From Brevipalpus yothersi (lineage: Eukaryota > Arthropoda > Arachnida > Trombidiformes > Tenuipalpidae): 64,000 nt of DNA. Within the stretch, counting starts at the first letter, position 1. Every line of letters begins with the position of its first letter. Both the position numbers and the translations under genes were made by a program. Where the stretch lies: positions 143,864 to 207,863 of the forward strand of contig QZCP01000013.1 in the NCBI GenBank assembly GCA_003956705.1, in the 5' to 3' direction. The notes below the pieces were generated by a model. It searched no databases. It had not been told where the DNA came from and saw only the letters and a program-made list of their open reading frames with translations. Shown piece by piece: positions 51,586 to 63,364 of the stretch.

Positions 51586-54575
51586 ACTTCACATCGGGGC
51601 TTGTCCAAAGAATTAGTACACGCTCCATTGGCCATTTAGTGATCCTTACATTGGCTCACTATCAAATTATAGCCTACAAGCGAATTTGGCCGCCTGTTAT
51701 TGAGATACCTTAGCTAGATTTCTTTCTCACTCTCTCCAACTCTTGTTTGGCCCACAAGTCTCAGGACATTCTCCTCTTGTTCATGAATAGGTGTATTTAC
51801 GTTTTGACACCTTTTATTCGGGGTCATCCAATCTACCCAGTATGATCTACTGTATACTTGATCCATTGAAATTCTACCATGAATAGACTTAGGAACGACA
51901 CACAATCAACACCAATCACGTAGTATGGTTACATGGAAGTGGGAGATCTTGATCCTGGACAATATTTTGCTTTCATTCCTCTTGTTACTTTTTATGCCCA
52001 TGTGATAGTACTGGGTTAATTCAACGGTACTCGATTACAAAAATACACTCATATCGATGGAAAAGAGAAGAGAGAAGAGAGAAGGAATATTTTTTCTCAT
52101 TCTCTCTTTTCCTCTTCCCTACACAGCTTCCAAGACTTTTTCATCAAAGAGAAACATTTTCTTTGTAGAAAAATATAATAATTCGAGTTTGAAATGTTTT
52201 CTCTAGTATCGGATCCCCAGAGAGAGAGAGAGAGAGAGAGAGAGTATGTGTATAGTTCAGAATATTCGGCAACATATTCTCCTCTTTTCATCATTGTTTT
52301 GTACCGTTTTATTTCATCCAACGAATGATACCGCGCGCAATGGCCTGCGGTGTTTTTATATCCCGAAACATGCAGAGATAGAGAGAGAGCTTCGAGAATT
52401 TCTCATTTATGCTGCTTCATCCATTATTCTATTGCGAATCGGTTATATTCTATTGTGAAGATTATGATATAAATATCATTAAAACAAACAAACTTGATCG
52501 ACATTCTGAGCTTAATGCTCACAAAAAGGATGTGGAGGCTGGGAAAATCAATCGCTCTTCAGATGAGAATCGAGAGAGAAAGCGAAAGTAAAAGAGAATC
52601 TGATCTAGATGTCCACATGATTCGCATGCTCGGAACATGTAGATGATCGAAATACACTCATCACTCAGTCTCTATCGAGATTGTTCCTCAGAATTCACTC
52701 TCTAGAATTTTTCATTATGCTTTCATTTTTCAAGCTATGGCTGCTAGGAAAACAAAGAAGAAATAACATCATATCCATCTTTTGTGATGCAAAAAATTCA
52801 AAAGACCTTACCAAAAAGGACCATGTAAACCTCTCAAACGAGCATGAGAATCCAATTCTGTGAGCAAAATATAAACATACTTTCTTTCTCTTTCCATCCA
52901 AATGCCCAGAACATTCATGAGATTGTTAACTGCACTTGAACGAACCACAGTTGCAAATCTGATCCCTGTTTATGTAGCCACACTGGTTTGATCCTCTCTT
53001 CGCTCTCTTAGCTCTCTTCTCCTCATCTCTTTTCCTATCGTTGACAAGTCAAGAGTGTCTTATCACCCTGGTAAGGTGATGAGTGGGCTCAAGAGAGACA
53101 TCAAGTAGCCCTGACCTATCGCCATTAGATCCACATACTATCATTCTATCCCACGCTCAATATATCTACATCTATTTGTGAGCTCTTTTGTGTATGGAGA
53201 TGTGAGAGGGGTGTCCATTGGCTCAAAGAAGGTAAGAAAAAATTGGATCAATAATATTCACAAAATAACGGTAAAATGGGTTTGTAAGAGGACCCGTGAT
53301 GGTGACGTTCCGATCCAGACATGATATGTTCTTATGGTCAGTTTGAGATGATTATATATCGGAACAGACAGATGACATGAATGGATACCTGAATATTTGT
53401 TAGGATTATCATTCGTATCGAATTCGATTTCAAGCTGATACCCTGCTTAGCGTTTCAAATCGATGTGAGGATTAAAAATTTGATGCTCAATAGTTGAAGA
53501 TGGTAAGAGTGAGGAGAAAAAAGTTCCAAGAAGAGATAAAGATTACATCAAGGGAGAGAGGGAAAATGATGATGATTTTATCTGGTTTTGACGGCTTAAA
53601 TTAGTGAATGAACCCGGAATTTTGCACCAATTCAAGATAAATTCTTGATCTCATAATAGTGAGACAATCAATGTTCACATGCTGCGGAAATATTGATGAT
53701 ATCAAGATAGAATTAAAAAGAATGATGATTAAATGGATAGATATGCATGATGGAATGTGCATCTCTCTCTTCTTTTCTTGAATTATTTAGCATAAATCAG
53801 GATACAAAGTGTTATCATGTAGGAAGTTCGGTGGTCTTTTTTATCACTTCTGGAATGTTTCAACAAAATGGTTAGAAAATAGGATGATCAAAGTGATCAA
53901 TAATCGATAAGTTATTGATTGAATTCAGAAAAAGAGATAGCGGAAAGATTTTGTACTGATACCATGTATGGTAATGTTTGAGTAGTCTTTTTATTACTCT
54001 TTACTTTCTCACTTAATTTTCGAGTTCAATTTGATTTCAAAGTCCATAGAGCGTCCTTTTTATTGGGAAGTTAGTAAAAAGAAAATGATCATACTTGAAA
54101 GTACCCTTGATTCACTCTCTGATGATGAACTAATCAGTGATGGATGGCAAAATTGTATCAAGATTTGAGGAGCAGCCAAATCGAAGTAATTTCATCAGAA
54201 TGATAGCAGTGAATTGCCAGCATCAGATTAAGGTTTGATCGTTCAATTTTCTCGAAGAAAAGGTGATAATAGGAATTTCAACTCACCTAGCGCTCTGAGG
54301 ATGCAAACTAAATCATTCGGTGTTTGACAAGCTGGTCTCTCTCTCTCTCTCTCTCTTTTCTCTGCCCTTTCCGACATCCTTCTTCTCTATCTCCATCTTC
54401 TTCATCTTCATCTCCTTCCTCCTCCTCTGAGCCCGAGAATATATCTCTCTTTCTCTCTCGCTCAGCTTCCCATCTCATTTCGTCTTTTTGCGCTCGATTC
54501 TTACTCAGAATGATTCTGTGACAGATCCTACTGAGTGCCTGAGGGCTAAATGATGAGGATGAGAACCGATGGAGG

Positions 54576-54578
<3 letters not shown>

Positions 54579-54629
<51 letters not shown>
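54579..54629. repeat. (GA)n microsatellite
   Basis: Perfect GA run of about 50 bases. Confidence 0.97.
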
Positions 54630-54631
<2 letters not shown>

Positions 54632-56622
54632 CCTATATTCACTTCGCTGTAGCGTGTGATCACTCTAACAACGAAACAGCTCATACAGCTTAATGTTCAT
54701 GGTTTAATGTCACTGGTTATTTGTCTCTATCATCTCTCTCTCTCTCTCTCTCTCTCTTCCTTTTCGATGTTGTATTTTATATGCCATAGTTTGGCTTATT
54801 TTGATATTCTCTTTATTCTCCCTTTTTCATTCTTCTTGCTCTCAATTTGAATTATCATTTGTCAGCTTACTCAAAAGGATCGCAATTTTGAGCTCTGTTT
54901 CCTCGTTATTTGCCGATATCTCACTTCTCATTATCTCAACCATTGAAGTGAGATATTAAATATCTATTTCCATGCTGGAAGTGATGATCTTTGCCATCTT
55001 TCTTTACTTTATTGCTGAGTAGTGATTATTGTGACAAAGTTTCAATTCGTCAGCATAAAGAAAGACTATTTTCGGAAAATGAGATCTAGTAGAGTCTTTC
55101 CGGAGAAGATCACTGAATGTATGAACTATAATTTTTGTTCTCAAAATTTGAGTCTATCTAGAAGGAGAATCTCTCTCTCTCTCTCCTCCTAAGAATTGAA
55201 CAATTAACTAGCTTTGCCAATGCTAATTCATTGAATCCCGAATATCAGCGGCAGGAGCAAGTAAAAAAATTAAGATCCACTGATTTATGTCCAATAAGCT
55301 GAAAATGCTAGCTAAAATCGCCCATTTGAGAAGATACTTCAACGGCAATTACCAGTGAATACTTGAAAGCGAATAAGAAGAAGATTGAGTTTTGAATAGA
55401 CGTTTAGGGAAGCCTTTTATTTGGTCACTTCTTATGCCATAAATAACAAGCCACTAATTCGCCACTTTTATGAACATAAACTAGAGTGATCAGTAAGGAA
55501 AATCGCTCCATCTCAAAGGAATGTGTAGCAAGTGAGAGAAGATGGAAAGAAGGTAAATCAGAGCTTTCTCTCTCTCTCTCCTCCCATCTTTTTTAATGGC
55601 AATTCATTGCAACATCTCATCAATAAAGTAGGAAGCAAAGTGAGATCAAGGTGAATCACGAGCAACTTCATCACCGAAGTACAACCGATGGATTGTCGAT
55701 CAGGATTGAGTTAATTTAGTTGTGTCCTATGACAAGCAAAAATTTAGATTTCCCTCAAGATTGATAATATCTCAACCGAATTAGTGGTCAATTATGTGAA
55801 CATAGCAGGATACAATCAATGTACACTGTGTGTGGATCAGTATGAGATTGAGAATATATTCAAAGTTATCCAATTGAGGTAGAGTAGGAGAGAGATGCCC
55901 TGATCGGTCGATGAGACAGATGTGATGGCCCAGCAAAGTGAAGGGCCACCCGAAAAAATAGAGAGAGAGAAAGATTGACATGAGCCCGGTGGGAGGACAC
56001 AGTCAATTAGACAGGCAAGCAAGTGTTGGAAAACGATAAATAGGCGTTAAACTAATTTGTAACGTTTCATAACTCATATATGTATATATATATCGGTTTG
56101 TGGTCCCATTCAATTTTTCTTCTCTCTCTTCTCTTTCCCTCATGAATATGAGCCCTTCATGAAATGAAAGTCTCGCACTGCTCGATCAGAGGGAAAAGAG
56201 GCCGAAAATTTGTCGCTCGTGCGGAACTCGTGCATCTAATATGGCTGGAAAGTCCCTGTTGGTTAGAAGAACTGATTATCCTAATATTATGCTTTCCTTG
56301 GTGTCCACAGAGAGATCAGGAACAGAGTGTACAAGCCACTTGAATCCAGTTATATACATATATAGTTTCGAAGATTGCTTTCTCTTGCATACATATTTTA
56401 ATTTACTCTGGCGACTTCATCAAAAGCTTGTCCTCACCAGCCACCATCATCCGAATTTTCATCTTCTCGATCCATCTCTACTCCATCGGAAGACTCACAT
56501 CTAGTCATTTTTACACTTGCAATCCTTGGATATGTGCACAACATGCACCAAACACTTACACAGCCTGGGTTACTTCTTCTTTCCTTGCTCTTTTAATAAG
56601 CTGGCATGTCGCTGAAAAAGAT

Positions 56623-56623
<1 letters not shown>

Positions 56624-56686
<63 letters not shown>
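56624..56686. repeat. (GA)n microsatellite
   Basis: Perfect GA run of about 62 bases, the last long dinucleotide tract before the DPH5-DXO block, which is free of them. Confidence 0.97.
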
Positions 56687-56687
<1 letters not shown>

Positions 56688-57693
56688 ACCTACCATGATG
56701 ATGAACATCCTCTCTCGCCGTTCTTTCGATTTTCGATTCTCTGGTCCCCTTCAAGCCCTCAGGCAACTATGTCCCTATGCTTACTTTTCCCATCAGCCTT
56801 TGATTCTCTCTCTCCTCTTTTGCTTTTCCTCTTGTTATTCACTCCCCTTTTCTACCATCACTACTGGTACTACTTCTACTACAACTACTATTACTTCGAT
56901 TCTGGTTTCTCCACTAGTACACTCGACAAGGAATCCTTGAATTTCATTTCACTCGAAAAGAGAGAACATGATTTCCTTCATCATCTTGGACATTTCGAAA
57001 GACATCTTTGTTGAAAATATCAACCGTTGAGCTCAATAATAAGGGTTGGACAAGTGGTCGTTGGTCACTCTTTTTTGATAAGTAGAACAGTGAGGGTTGT
57101 GAGGAGAGAAGGGAAGAATAGAGGCTAAAGTTTACACAATAAGAAGAAAAAAATGAATCAGAGAATACAGGGTAAGGAAAAAGTGTAGTATTGAGGAAAT
57201 CTCAATAGGCCTAGAAGACTCTTGCAGAGAACTCTCACCACGATTTCTTCTAAAATCAAGTGCAATCAAACGTTTTTCCAAAAGAAGAGAAGATTAAAAT
57301 GCTATGAGATTCAGATGATTGAATTCAAAAAAAAGAAATAACAATCAAATTCCTGGCCGGAATTCCATAAAAAGGGAATGAACATTGAATATCTTTCATT
57401 ATATGGAAAAAAAGATTGGTGGAAAAAATTTCGAATGAACAGTTTCCTGTTCAAATAGATTGTAAATATTTGTAACATTCGAACAAAAATAACAGTAACA
57501 GAGTCATGGGACTCTGCTGATCTGATGACCAATTCAGGTTAGACGACTCATCAATACCGATGAGACCTCGAATATCTCGAATAACTTCGAACTGGTTAAC
57601 TCAATTTTGCTAGCTCCATCTAGTATGTTTGAATCGAGGAAGCAGAACGCAACCAGAAAAAATCATGAGAGTGAAGATGCCGGTACCTGAGGC

Positions 57694-58721
57694 TTATATA
57701 TCGAACAATGAAACCATTTCGATTTCCAATGGATGTAAATCCCCTTCAATGACTAGAGAATGAAGCGGTTTACCAATGTCCAGAGAGGACATCACCTTAA
57801 GCGATTTTCGAACTATTTTCTGGTCATCAGACCCTACTCGAGCTAAGCCGATACAGTAAGATTCAGGTGTCAGAATGGTCAAAGAATCGCCGGCAGAAGA
57901 TCTTCTTTCAATTGAATCAAGAATCTGTTGAGCGGCTTGTGATACGGTCATAAATCTTGGTGGCTCGTATTCAATTTTACCTTTCATTAGAGCTTCAATA
58001 GATTTCTCTTTAACTTTGATATCTGAAATCGAATCGATTCAGTTAGAAGAATTTTGAAGAGAAAAACACTTACAGACTTACCTAGAAGACATAGAGTGTG
58101 CAGACCTCGTGTCTTGTTACTAAGAATTTTATCAATAAAACTGTCAGGTTTCCACGTGTCTGTCCACAAAGGAATGGAAACTGTTTCCCCAAAACTGTAC
58201 AACTGAAGCCCACAACAACCGACTGCATTCATTATCGATGCGTTATGAATAATTTTATACTTGACATTACGCTTGACAGCTCTCAGAATGAGATCTGTAT
58301 GAGTTGTGGCTCTAAAAAAGATAAAAGGATTGATTTAATGTGGATTATATGATGATAAAACACAACATCTTTACCCTAAAGGATCTCCAACAACGAGAAA
58401 CGCAACATCATGATCAACAGCTTCTTCCAGCATTGTATCGGAAAGTTCTTCCACAAATTCTCTATCGGCCAGAATTATCTTTTTACCATAAAATTCTTCC
58501 TTTAAACAAGTAACAAACCAATTAAGCAAGAAAATTTAACAAAAATTCGACAGTAACTAAACCTTAAACTCAAAACTTACCAAAATTTGTACATTATCAG
58601 CTCCATAAAGTAGTGATGTGTAGTGTTCCAAATATATTTTGTCACATTTTTTCACCACAGACAAACCCTTGACACTAATATCATTCACATCACACAAACC
58701 AAGTCCTATCAAATAGAGCAT
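57694..58721 (-). CDS. DPH5: Diphthine methyl ester synthase (diphthamide biosynthesis)
   Basis: A SAM-dependent methyltransferase of the cytosol that methylates the modified histidine of elongation factor 2 on the way to diphthamide. Minus-strand exons: 58581-58721, 58375-58499, 58082-58311, 57694-58022, joined in phases 0, 2 and 1, giving 274 residues (human DPH5 has about 285). It starts MLYLIGLGL, with the glycine loop at the extreme N-terminus as in the family. Other blocks are FLVVGDPLGATTHTDL (about 81-96), HNASIMNAVGCCGLQLYSFG, ETVSIPLWTDTWKP, YEPPRFMTVSQAAQQ, GLARVGSDDQK and GKPLHSLVIEGDLHPLE near the end. Introns are short (59-81 bases). The gene looks intact. Its start codon lies 75 bp from the duplicated target site of a hAT transposon, so its promoter is probably in or beyond that element. 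Confidence 0.96.
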
Positions 58722-58795
58722 GTTTCGTGTCAACAATTAAATTAATTGAACGCAATCAATAAATATTCGAACAAAATTTAAATATTTTAATGAGA

Positions 58796-58803
58796 AAGTG
58801 TTT
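58796..58803. repeat. Left 8-bp target site duplication of the hAT element
   Basis: AAGTGTTT directly precedes the left terminal repeat and is repeated exactly after the right one. Eight-base duplications are the hallmark of hAT insertion. Confidence 0.95.
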
Positions 58804-58818
58804 TAGAGATGTGCATCT
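58804..58818. repeat. Left terminal inverted repeat of the hAT element
   Basis: TAGAGATGTGCATCT, a perfect 15-bp match to the reverse complement of 61010-61024. Just inside it (58819-58846) is a near-perfect inverted repeat, GTATCG...CGATAC. Confidence 0.95.
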
Positions 58819-59029
58819 GTATCGTATATCGCAGATATATCGATACGAAAACTAAACGATATAGCTATAAGATACAGGAAAAGGAAGCTGATAATATCTG
58901 TTGGAGTTGAAGACATGTTGGACATGAGAATGTTTTGATGTAAGTGTTTGATTGTGTTCATACATGATAAGTTCTTGCTAATTGATTTCCAATTTCTTTT
59001 CATGTTCAGTGTAAGGAAATGAGTTCACA

Positions 59030-60871
59030 ATGGGAAGAGGTCGATCAGATGTTTGGGATCATTTTGGAGAACCGAATGAAAATAATAGAGTGAAGTGTAG
59101 ATACTGTGACCAACTATTTTGCTGTACCAATCCGACAAACTTGAGAAAACATATGCTTGGAAAGCATCGATTGGTTTACAAGCGTTCAAATCTGAATATT
59201 CCTCAATCCTCTCAGGACAATGAATCTCAATGCTCATCGCGAGCACAAACACTTGGTAAGTTCTTGATAAGATCTTGATAAGCGATTGTCACAAAAATAA
59301 TTGCTAATATTCATTTTTGGATTTCAGATCAAGTTTTTTCAAGAGCAAGCCTACGAGGTAGAGACAATTCCATTAACAAGTCAATCGTGAGATTCATCGT
59401 GAAAGATAACTTGCCGTTTTCAGCTGTTGAAGGTGATGGTTTCAAGAGTTTGATCCGAGATTGTTATCCATTCCATCAAGTCATCAGTAGAACCACGGTC
59501 TCAAGAGCTATTGATGACATGTATTTTCCTCTCAAGATGGTTAAACTCGAAGAGCTTGAGCAAGCGGCTCACATCGCTTTGACATCAGATCTTTGGACTG
59601 AAAGCTATAACCATATAAGTTTCATGGGAATTACAGCTCACTATCTTAACACCGAAGGATATTTAGCAAGTGCTTGCATTGCATGTGAGCCTTTCGAAGT
59701 GAGTCACACCGGTGCTGCAATTGCAGATAAATTGAATCTTATACTCGATGACTGGCATATTCCAAAAGACAAGATCGTTTGTATGGTCACCGATGGAGCT
59801 GCCAATATGTGTTCAGCAGTGAACATCGCTCTTGGCACTGGTAGACATTTCGTTTGCTTCGCTCATAGATTGAATGTTGTTGTCAAGAATGCGATTGAAC
59901 ATGTATTCAATGTTGAGCAAGTACTTATCAAGATCAAAACAATAACTCAGTTCTCTCATCAGAGCAATTTATTCGCTGACGCTTTGAGAGATGCTCAGTC
60001 TTCAAGTGAGAAGCAACTCAAATTGATTCAAAGTGTAGAAACTCGATGGAACTCGACTTACGCTATGATTGAAAGGTTCTTACTCCTCTTTGAGGCTGTG
60101 ACTATTGCCTTTCTTCGCTCGAATAGAACACCAACAGTGTCGATCAGTTCATCAGAAAGAGCTCTCTTGAGTGAAATTCGTGATTTACTTCGTCCATTCT
60201 ACGATCTTACCATGATCCTCTCAAGTGAATCTCAACCCACGTTGAGCAAAGTGATCCCTCTCACTCGTGGACTGAAGGAAGACCTCAAAAGTATTAAAAC
60301 TACGAGTCATGATGCTGGCATATTTAAGCAGGCTTTGATCAACTCAATCGAAGAAAAAATTGGTGATCCTGAAAGAGCAACTATTGCTGCTCTTGCTACA
60401 CTTTTGGATCCAAGATTCAAGACTGTAGATTTTGATAATCCAAGATACCAATCTCATGCTCTTGATAAGCTCAATGAAATTATATCTAAAGATCCTGTCC
60501 TGGTGATAGAAAGTTTTAGTCAAGAGCCTCGCGAGCCTATCTGGTCCCTTCATGATAGTCTGGCTCGTCAAGCCAACAGTTCCTATGATGTAAACGCTAG
60601 TCTACATACGTCAATCAAACATTACCTTCATAAGCCTTACTTGTCAAGAACTCTTGATGCAATTCAATGGTGGAACAGACAAGAAGATGATACTCTGAAA
60701 TCCTGTGCTTTAAAACACTTAATCATTCCAGCTACCTCAGTGCCTTGTGAACGCCTCTTTTCCAAAGCAGGTAACATTATCACAGAGAAACGAAGTCGTC
60801 TTTCAAAAAATCGGCTATCGAAACTTTTGTATCTTCAGTCTCTCTCAATCGATGAGCTTAAACTATATTAA
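59030..60871 (+). CDS. hAT transposase with BED zinc finger
   Basis: Catalyses excision and integration of its element. Exons 59030-59255 and 59328-60871 are joined in phase 1 across a 72-base intron (GTAAGT...TTTCAG), giving 589 residues. The ATG at 59030 is the first in frame. N-terminus: BED-type zinc finger with Cys 23, Cys 26, His 41 and His 46. The RNase H-like core shows the DDE residues: Asp 163 in TSDLWTE, Asp 231 in VTDGAANM and Glu 550 in SVPCERLFSKAG, plus the conserved ETRWNSTY block. The C-terminus has the hAT dimerisation region (IPATSVPCERLFSKAGNIIT, then EKRSRL). Length and layout fit ZBED/hAT transposases. No stop or frameshift is seen. A domesticated gene is an alternative, but the flanking repeats and target duplication favour a live or recently live transposon. 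Confidence 0.95.
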
Positions 60872-61009
60872 ATGTGTTCCTTGTCAAGATCTTGTCAAGA
60901 TCTTATCACGCTCAGCAGAATTTCGGTTTATGTTCTATTAGATAGTAAGAGATATATCTATCGATATGGAAATCTAAATGATAAAGATAACAGATATGAC
61001 TGAACAGAT

Positions 61010-61024
61010 AGATGCACATCTCTA
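61010..61024. repeat. Right terminal inverted repeat of the hAT element
   Basis: AGATGCACATCTCTA, the exact reverse complement of the left terminus. Confidence 0.95.
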
Positions 61025-61032
61025 AAGTGTTT
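61025..61032. repeat. Right 8-bp target site duplication of the hAT element
   Basis: AAGTGTTT immediately follows the right terminus, matching 58796-58803. Confidence 0.95.
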
Positions 61033-61235
61033 TCACAAGTTTTTGATTCACACAAAAAGTTAACATGTGTCGACACTAGAGGGCGAAGGTGACTCTAATC
61101 GAAAAATTTTTTTTCTCCTTTAAAGTTTGAAGTTCAAACTTTCCAAACTGATTAATCATCAAGATTTTAACAGTTACAGTTACAAGATATTGATTAAGGA
61201 ATGAAGTAACAAAAACAGATACATTCAAATTATTT

Positions 61236-62706
61236 TTACCATCCATCCAGAGGAAAAGTATCATTCTTTCTTTCAACCCGACGAAATCCAGTTTGAGGTC
61301 TACTTTTCACATGATACTTGTTAACGAACCAGAGAGGCATGTTAACATCGAAAGCGGATTGTTTAGCATAGACCATATTTTTACTTGGAGCACAAATAAA
61401 TTGTAGTGTAATGCCTTCCTGATCCATGTTGTGTTTAACGAAACACAAAAATTTATCCAAAAAAGCGGCACACTTTTGTGGTGACCAATTTTTGTTCATC
61501 TTGATCAGATCACTCTTCTCGATGCGACTAATATTGCGAACCACCAGTAACTCATCGCGAAAGCCGCAAAGTACCTTCTCAGCATCGCCCAGTAAACATT
61601 GTGACCACCATTTGGGTGCTTTACGGGCACAAAAATAATTGTAACTGGTACGATTGTGAATCAAGCTACTTGTCTTGATTTCCATAAATTCAATCTCCTC
61701 AATTGGCTTATCCACATCACTACGTTTCACCATGGAATCCATTTCGGCAGCATACAGTAAATTGTGATTACCCATACGAATTTTCATTACACAACAAAAT
61801 TGTCCATATTCACCTTTCTTCAAGCTTTCATACACTTCCTTTTGGCTGGGTGTGGTCATAAGATTTTCAAATTTTAATCCCGAATAACACAATATATTGT
61901 GATATTCTGTGCCACGAATTTCACTGCCAGTATGCTGTGAACGAGCTGTCATAAATATTGTGCCGTTAATCTTGGTGGCCGCAAGTACCCAGCCTCGACG
62001 TTCAAATGGTGCAACCATCAGCTTGGTGATCACACCACGGGATGTTACAAAGTTCGCCTCCAAACGTGGCTTCACGCCTGGGATTGTGGTCGATAGTGAT
62101 GATGGCATTGATGGTAAGAAAACTTTTTCTTTGTTATCCTCGATCCACTCCAAGAGCATGTCCATATAATTATCACCATTGCCTGTGTTTGGTGGCCGAA
62201 AGAGAAGTTGAAATGTTAACAATTTGTGTTTGATATATCACTTTGAAGATTTCAGTTATTATTTTATTTGTTTCATTTGTTTTCGTTTTTTTGTGTTTTC
62301 TATTATGTTACTTACCCCAATCATATTTTGCACTGTAACCAGCCAGAAGATCATACTTTGCTGTAATTCTTGGATTGTATATGCATGGCTTGAGTTGAGA
62401 ACGATCTGGTAGATATTTGTGAATTTTTTCTTCCAAATTAATTTCCACTGAATAGTAGCCAAGTCTTGTTGGACTTCCAATTTCGATTCGCTTTAGTGTA
62501 CCAGTCTCTAGGATAGGAATTTTGGTGAGAAATTCGTTACGAGCTTTCCTTTTTCGTCCCGATTCATTGGTCTGTGGAATCCATGATGGGCCAAAGTAGG
62601 GATTGCCTGACCGATTGGAACTTTTAAATGGTGGATCTCCATTGATGAGATGGTCCATTCCCTTCACTGATGTTAGAGATGATTTATCGAAAACAACCCG
62701 AGGCAT
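61236..62706 (-). CDS. DXO: DXO/RAI1-family decapping exoribonuclease
   Basis: A Mg-dependent RNA quality-control enzyme that removes incomplete or NAD caps and degrades the RNA 5' to 3'. Minus-strand exons 62316-62706 and 61236-62182 join in phase 1 over a 133-base intron, giving 445 residues, longer than the roughly 390 of human DXO or yeast Rai1. The family's motifs are all present: Arg 179 in TSRGVITKL, GLKFE (Glu 236), AAEMD (Glu 277, Asp 279), MEIKTS (Glu 298, Lys 300) and KWWSQ (Gln 325). The N-terminal third is less conserved and has a basic GRKRKAR patch that could be a nuclear localisation signal. RAI1 versus DXO subfamily cannot be settled from this sequence. The stop is TAA at 61236. 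It lies upstream of DPH5 on the same strand; a hAT element now separates them. Confidence 0.93.
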
Positions 62707-62808
62707 TGCTTAAGTGAATATGTGTTTGCAACCGATAAGAGATGTGTTTGCAACTCGTCTACTAAACTTATTAAATGTGAACCAACAGCATGCTAGTTCA
62801 ATGTGATA

Positions 62809-63351
62809 TACTCTCCTTAATTACTCCTAATTTTCGATCAATTTCACGAAGCCCTCTTTCGACATGAATTACAGTCTTTGATGGAATCTTTGGATCATGA
62901 TCATGGTGATGAGCTCCACAGATTTGCTCGCATGACGTGTCAAGAATTCCTCGGTATAAGTTGAGACATTATGTCTCATGATCTATCTCAAAAATCTCAA
63001 AAGCTTGAGGATTCTTGATTATTTTCGTGAGAAATTTCGATCCAATTAAGAATTTTTGCTCACATAACTTCGCAACTAGCCTCGTACATTTGACGACAGG
63101 AATAATCTGTATGGTGCAGAGCAATTACCATCGATTTTCCCTGTTGTGCGATGTATGATGGTCACCTTCATCCAGTAATATTCCTCATCACATTGGACAA
63201 AGGCTTGGTGACTCAGACGTGATGAAGATTACATAGATTTAGCGATGTCTCTATGTTTCCTCACCACATCTGACTTACCATTGTCATCGTCACCTCCATC
63301 AGCCAGATAAATTTCTATTTCTCGATAGCCAAAAACCCACAAGTCTGGCAT
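62809..63351 (-). pseudogene. Degraded coding-like stretch upstream of the DXO-like gene
   Basis: Minus-strand reading from ATG 63351 starts MPDLWVFGYREIEIYLADGG, meets one TAA, continues open (CDEEYYWMKVTIIHRTTGKI) to about 63080, then another frame stays open (LVAKLCEQKFLIGSKFLTKI, one TAA, then ILDTSCEQICGAHHHDHDPK) to a TGA near 62809. A good GTAAGT donor at 63278 means a spliced small gene is also possible. I cannot assign a family. It may be a decayed gene or mobile element, or a real gene with tiny introns. Confidence 0.28.
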
Positions 63352-63364
63352 GATGAACGGACCT

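Larger units (their letters stand above)
58804..61024 (+). mobile_element. Complete hAT-superfamily DNA transposon, 2221 bp
   Basis: A cut-and-paste element with all parts: 15-bp perfect terminal inverted repeats, an 8-bp AAGTGTTT duplication on both sides and one intact transposase gene reading opposite to its host neighbours. The subterminal regions share GATATATC and CGATA words, possible transposase-binding sites. The perfect duplication and unbroken frame argue for a recent insertion, and the copy may be able to move. It sits between the start of DPH5 and the end of the DXO-like gene. Confidence 0.95.

Noticed and set aside
56428..56940. 170-codon plus-strand frame
   Set aside because: It contains a (GA)n tract and Thr/Ser runs from CTA-type repeats; no domain or splice evidence.
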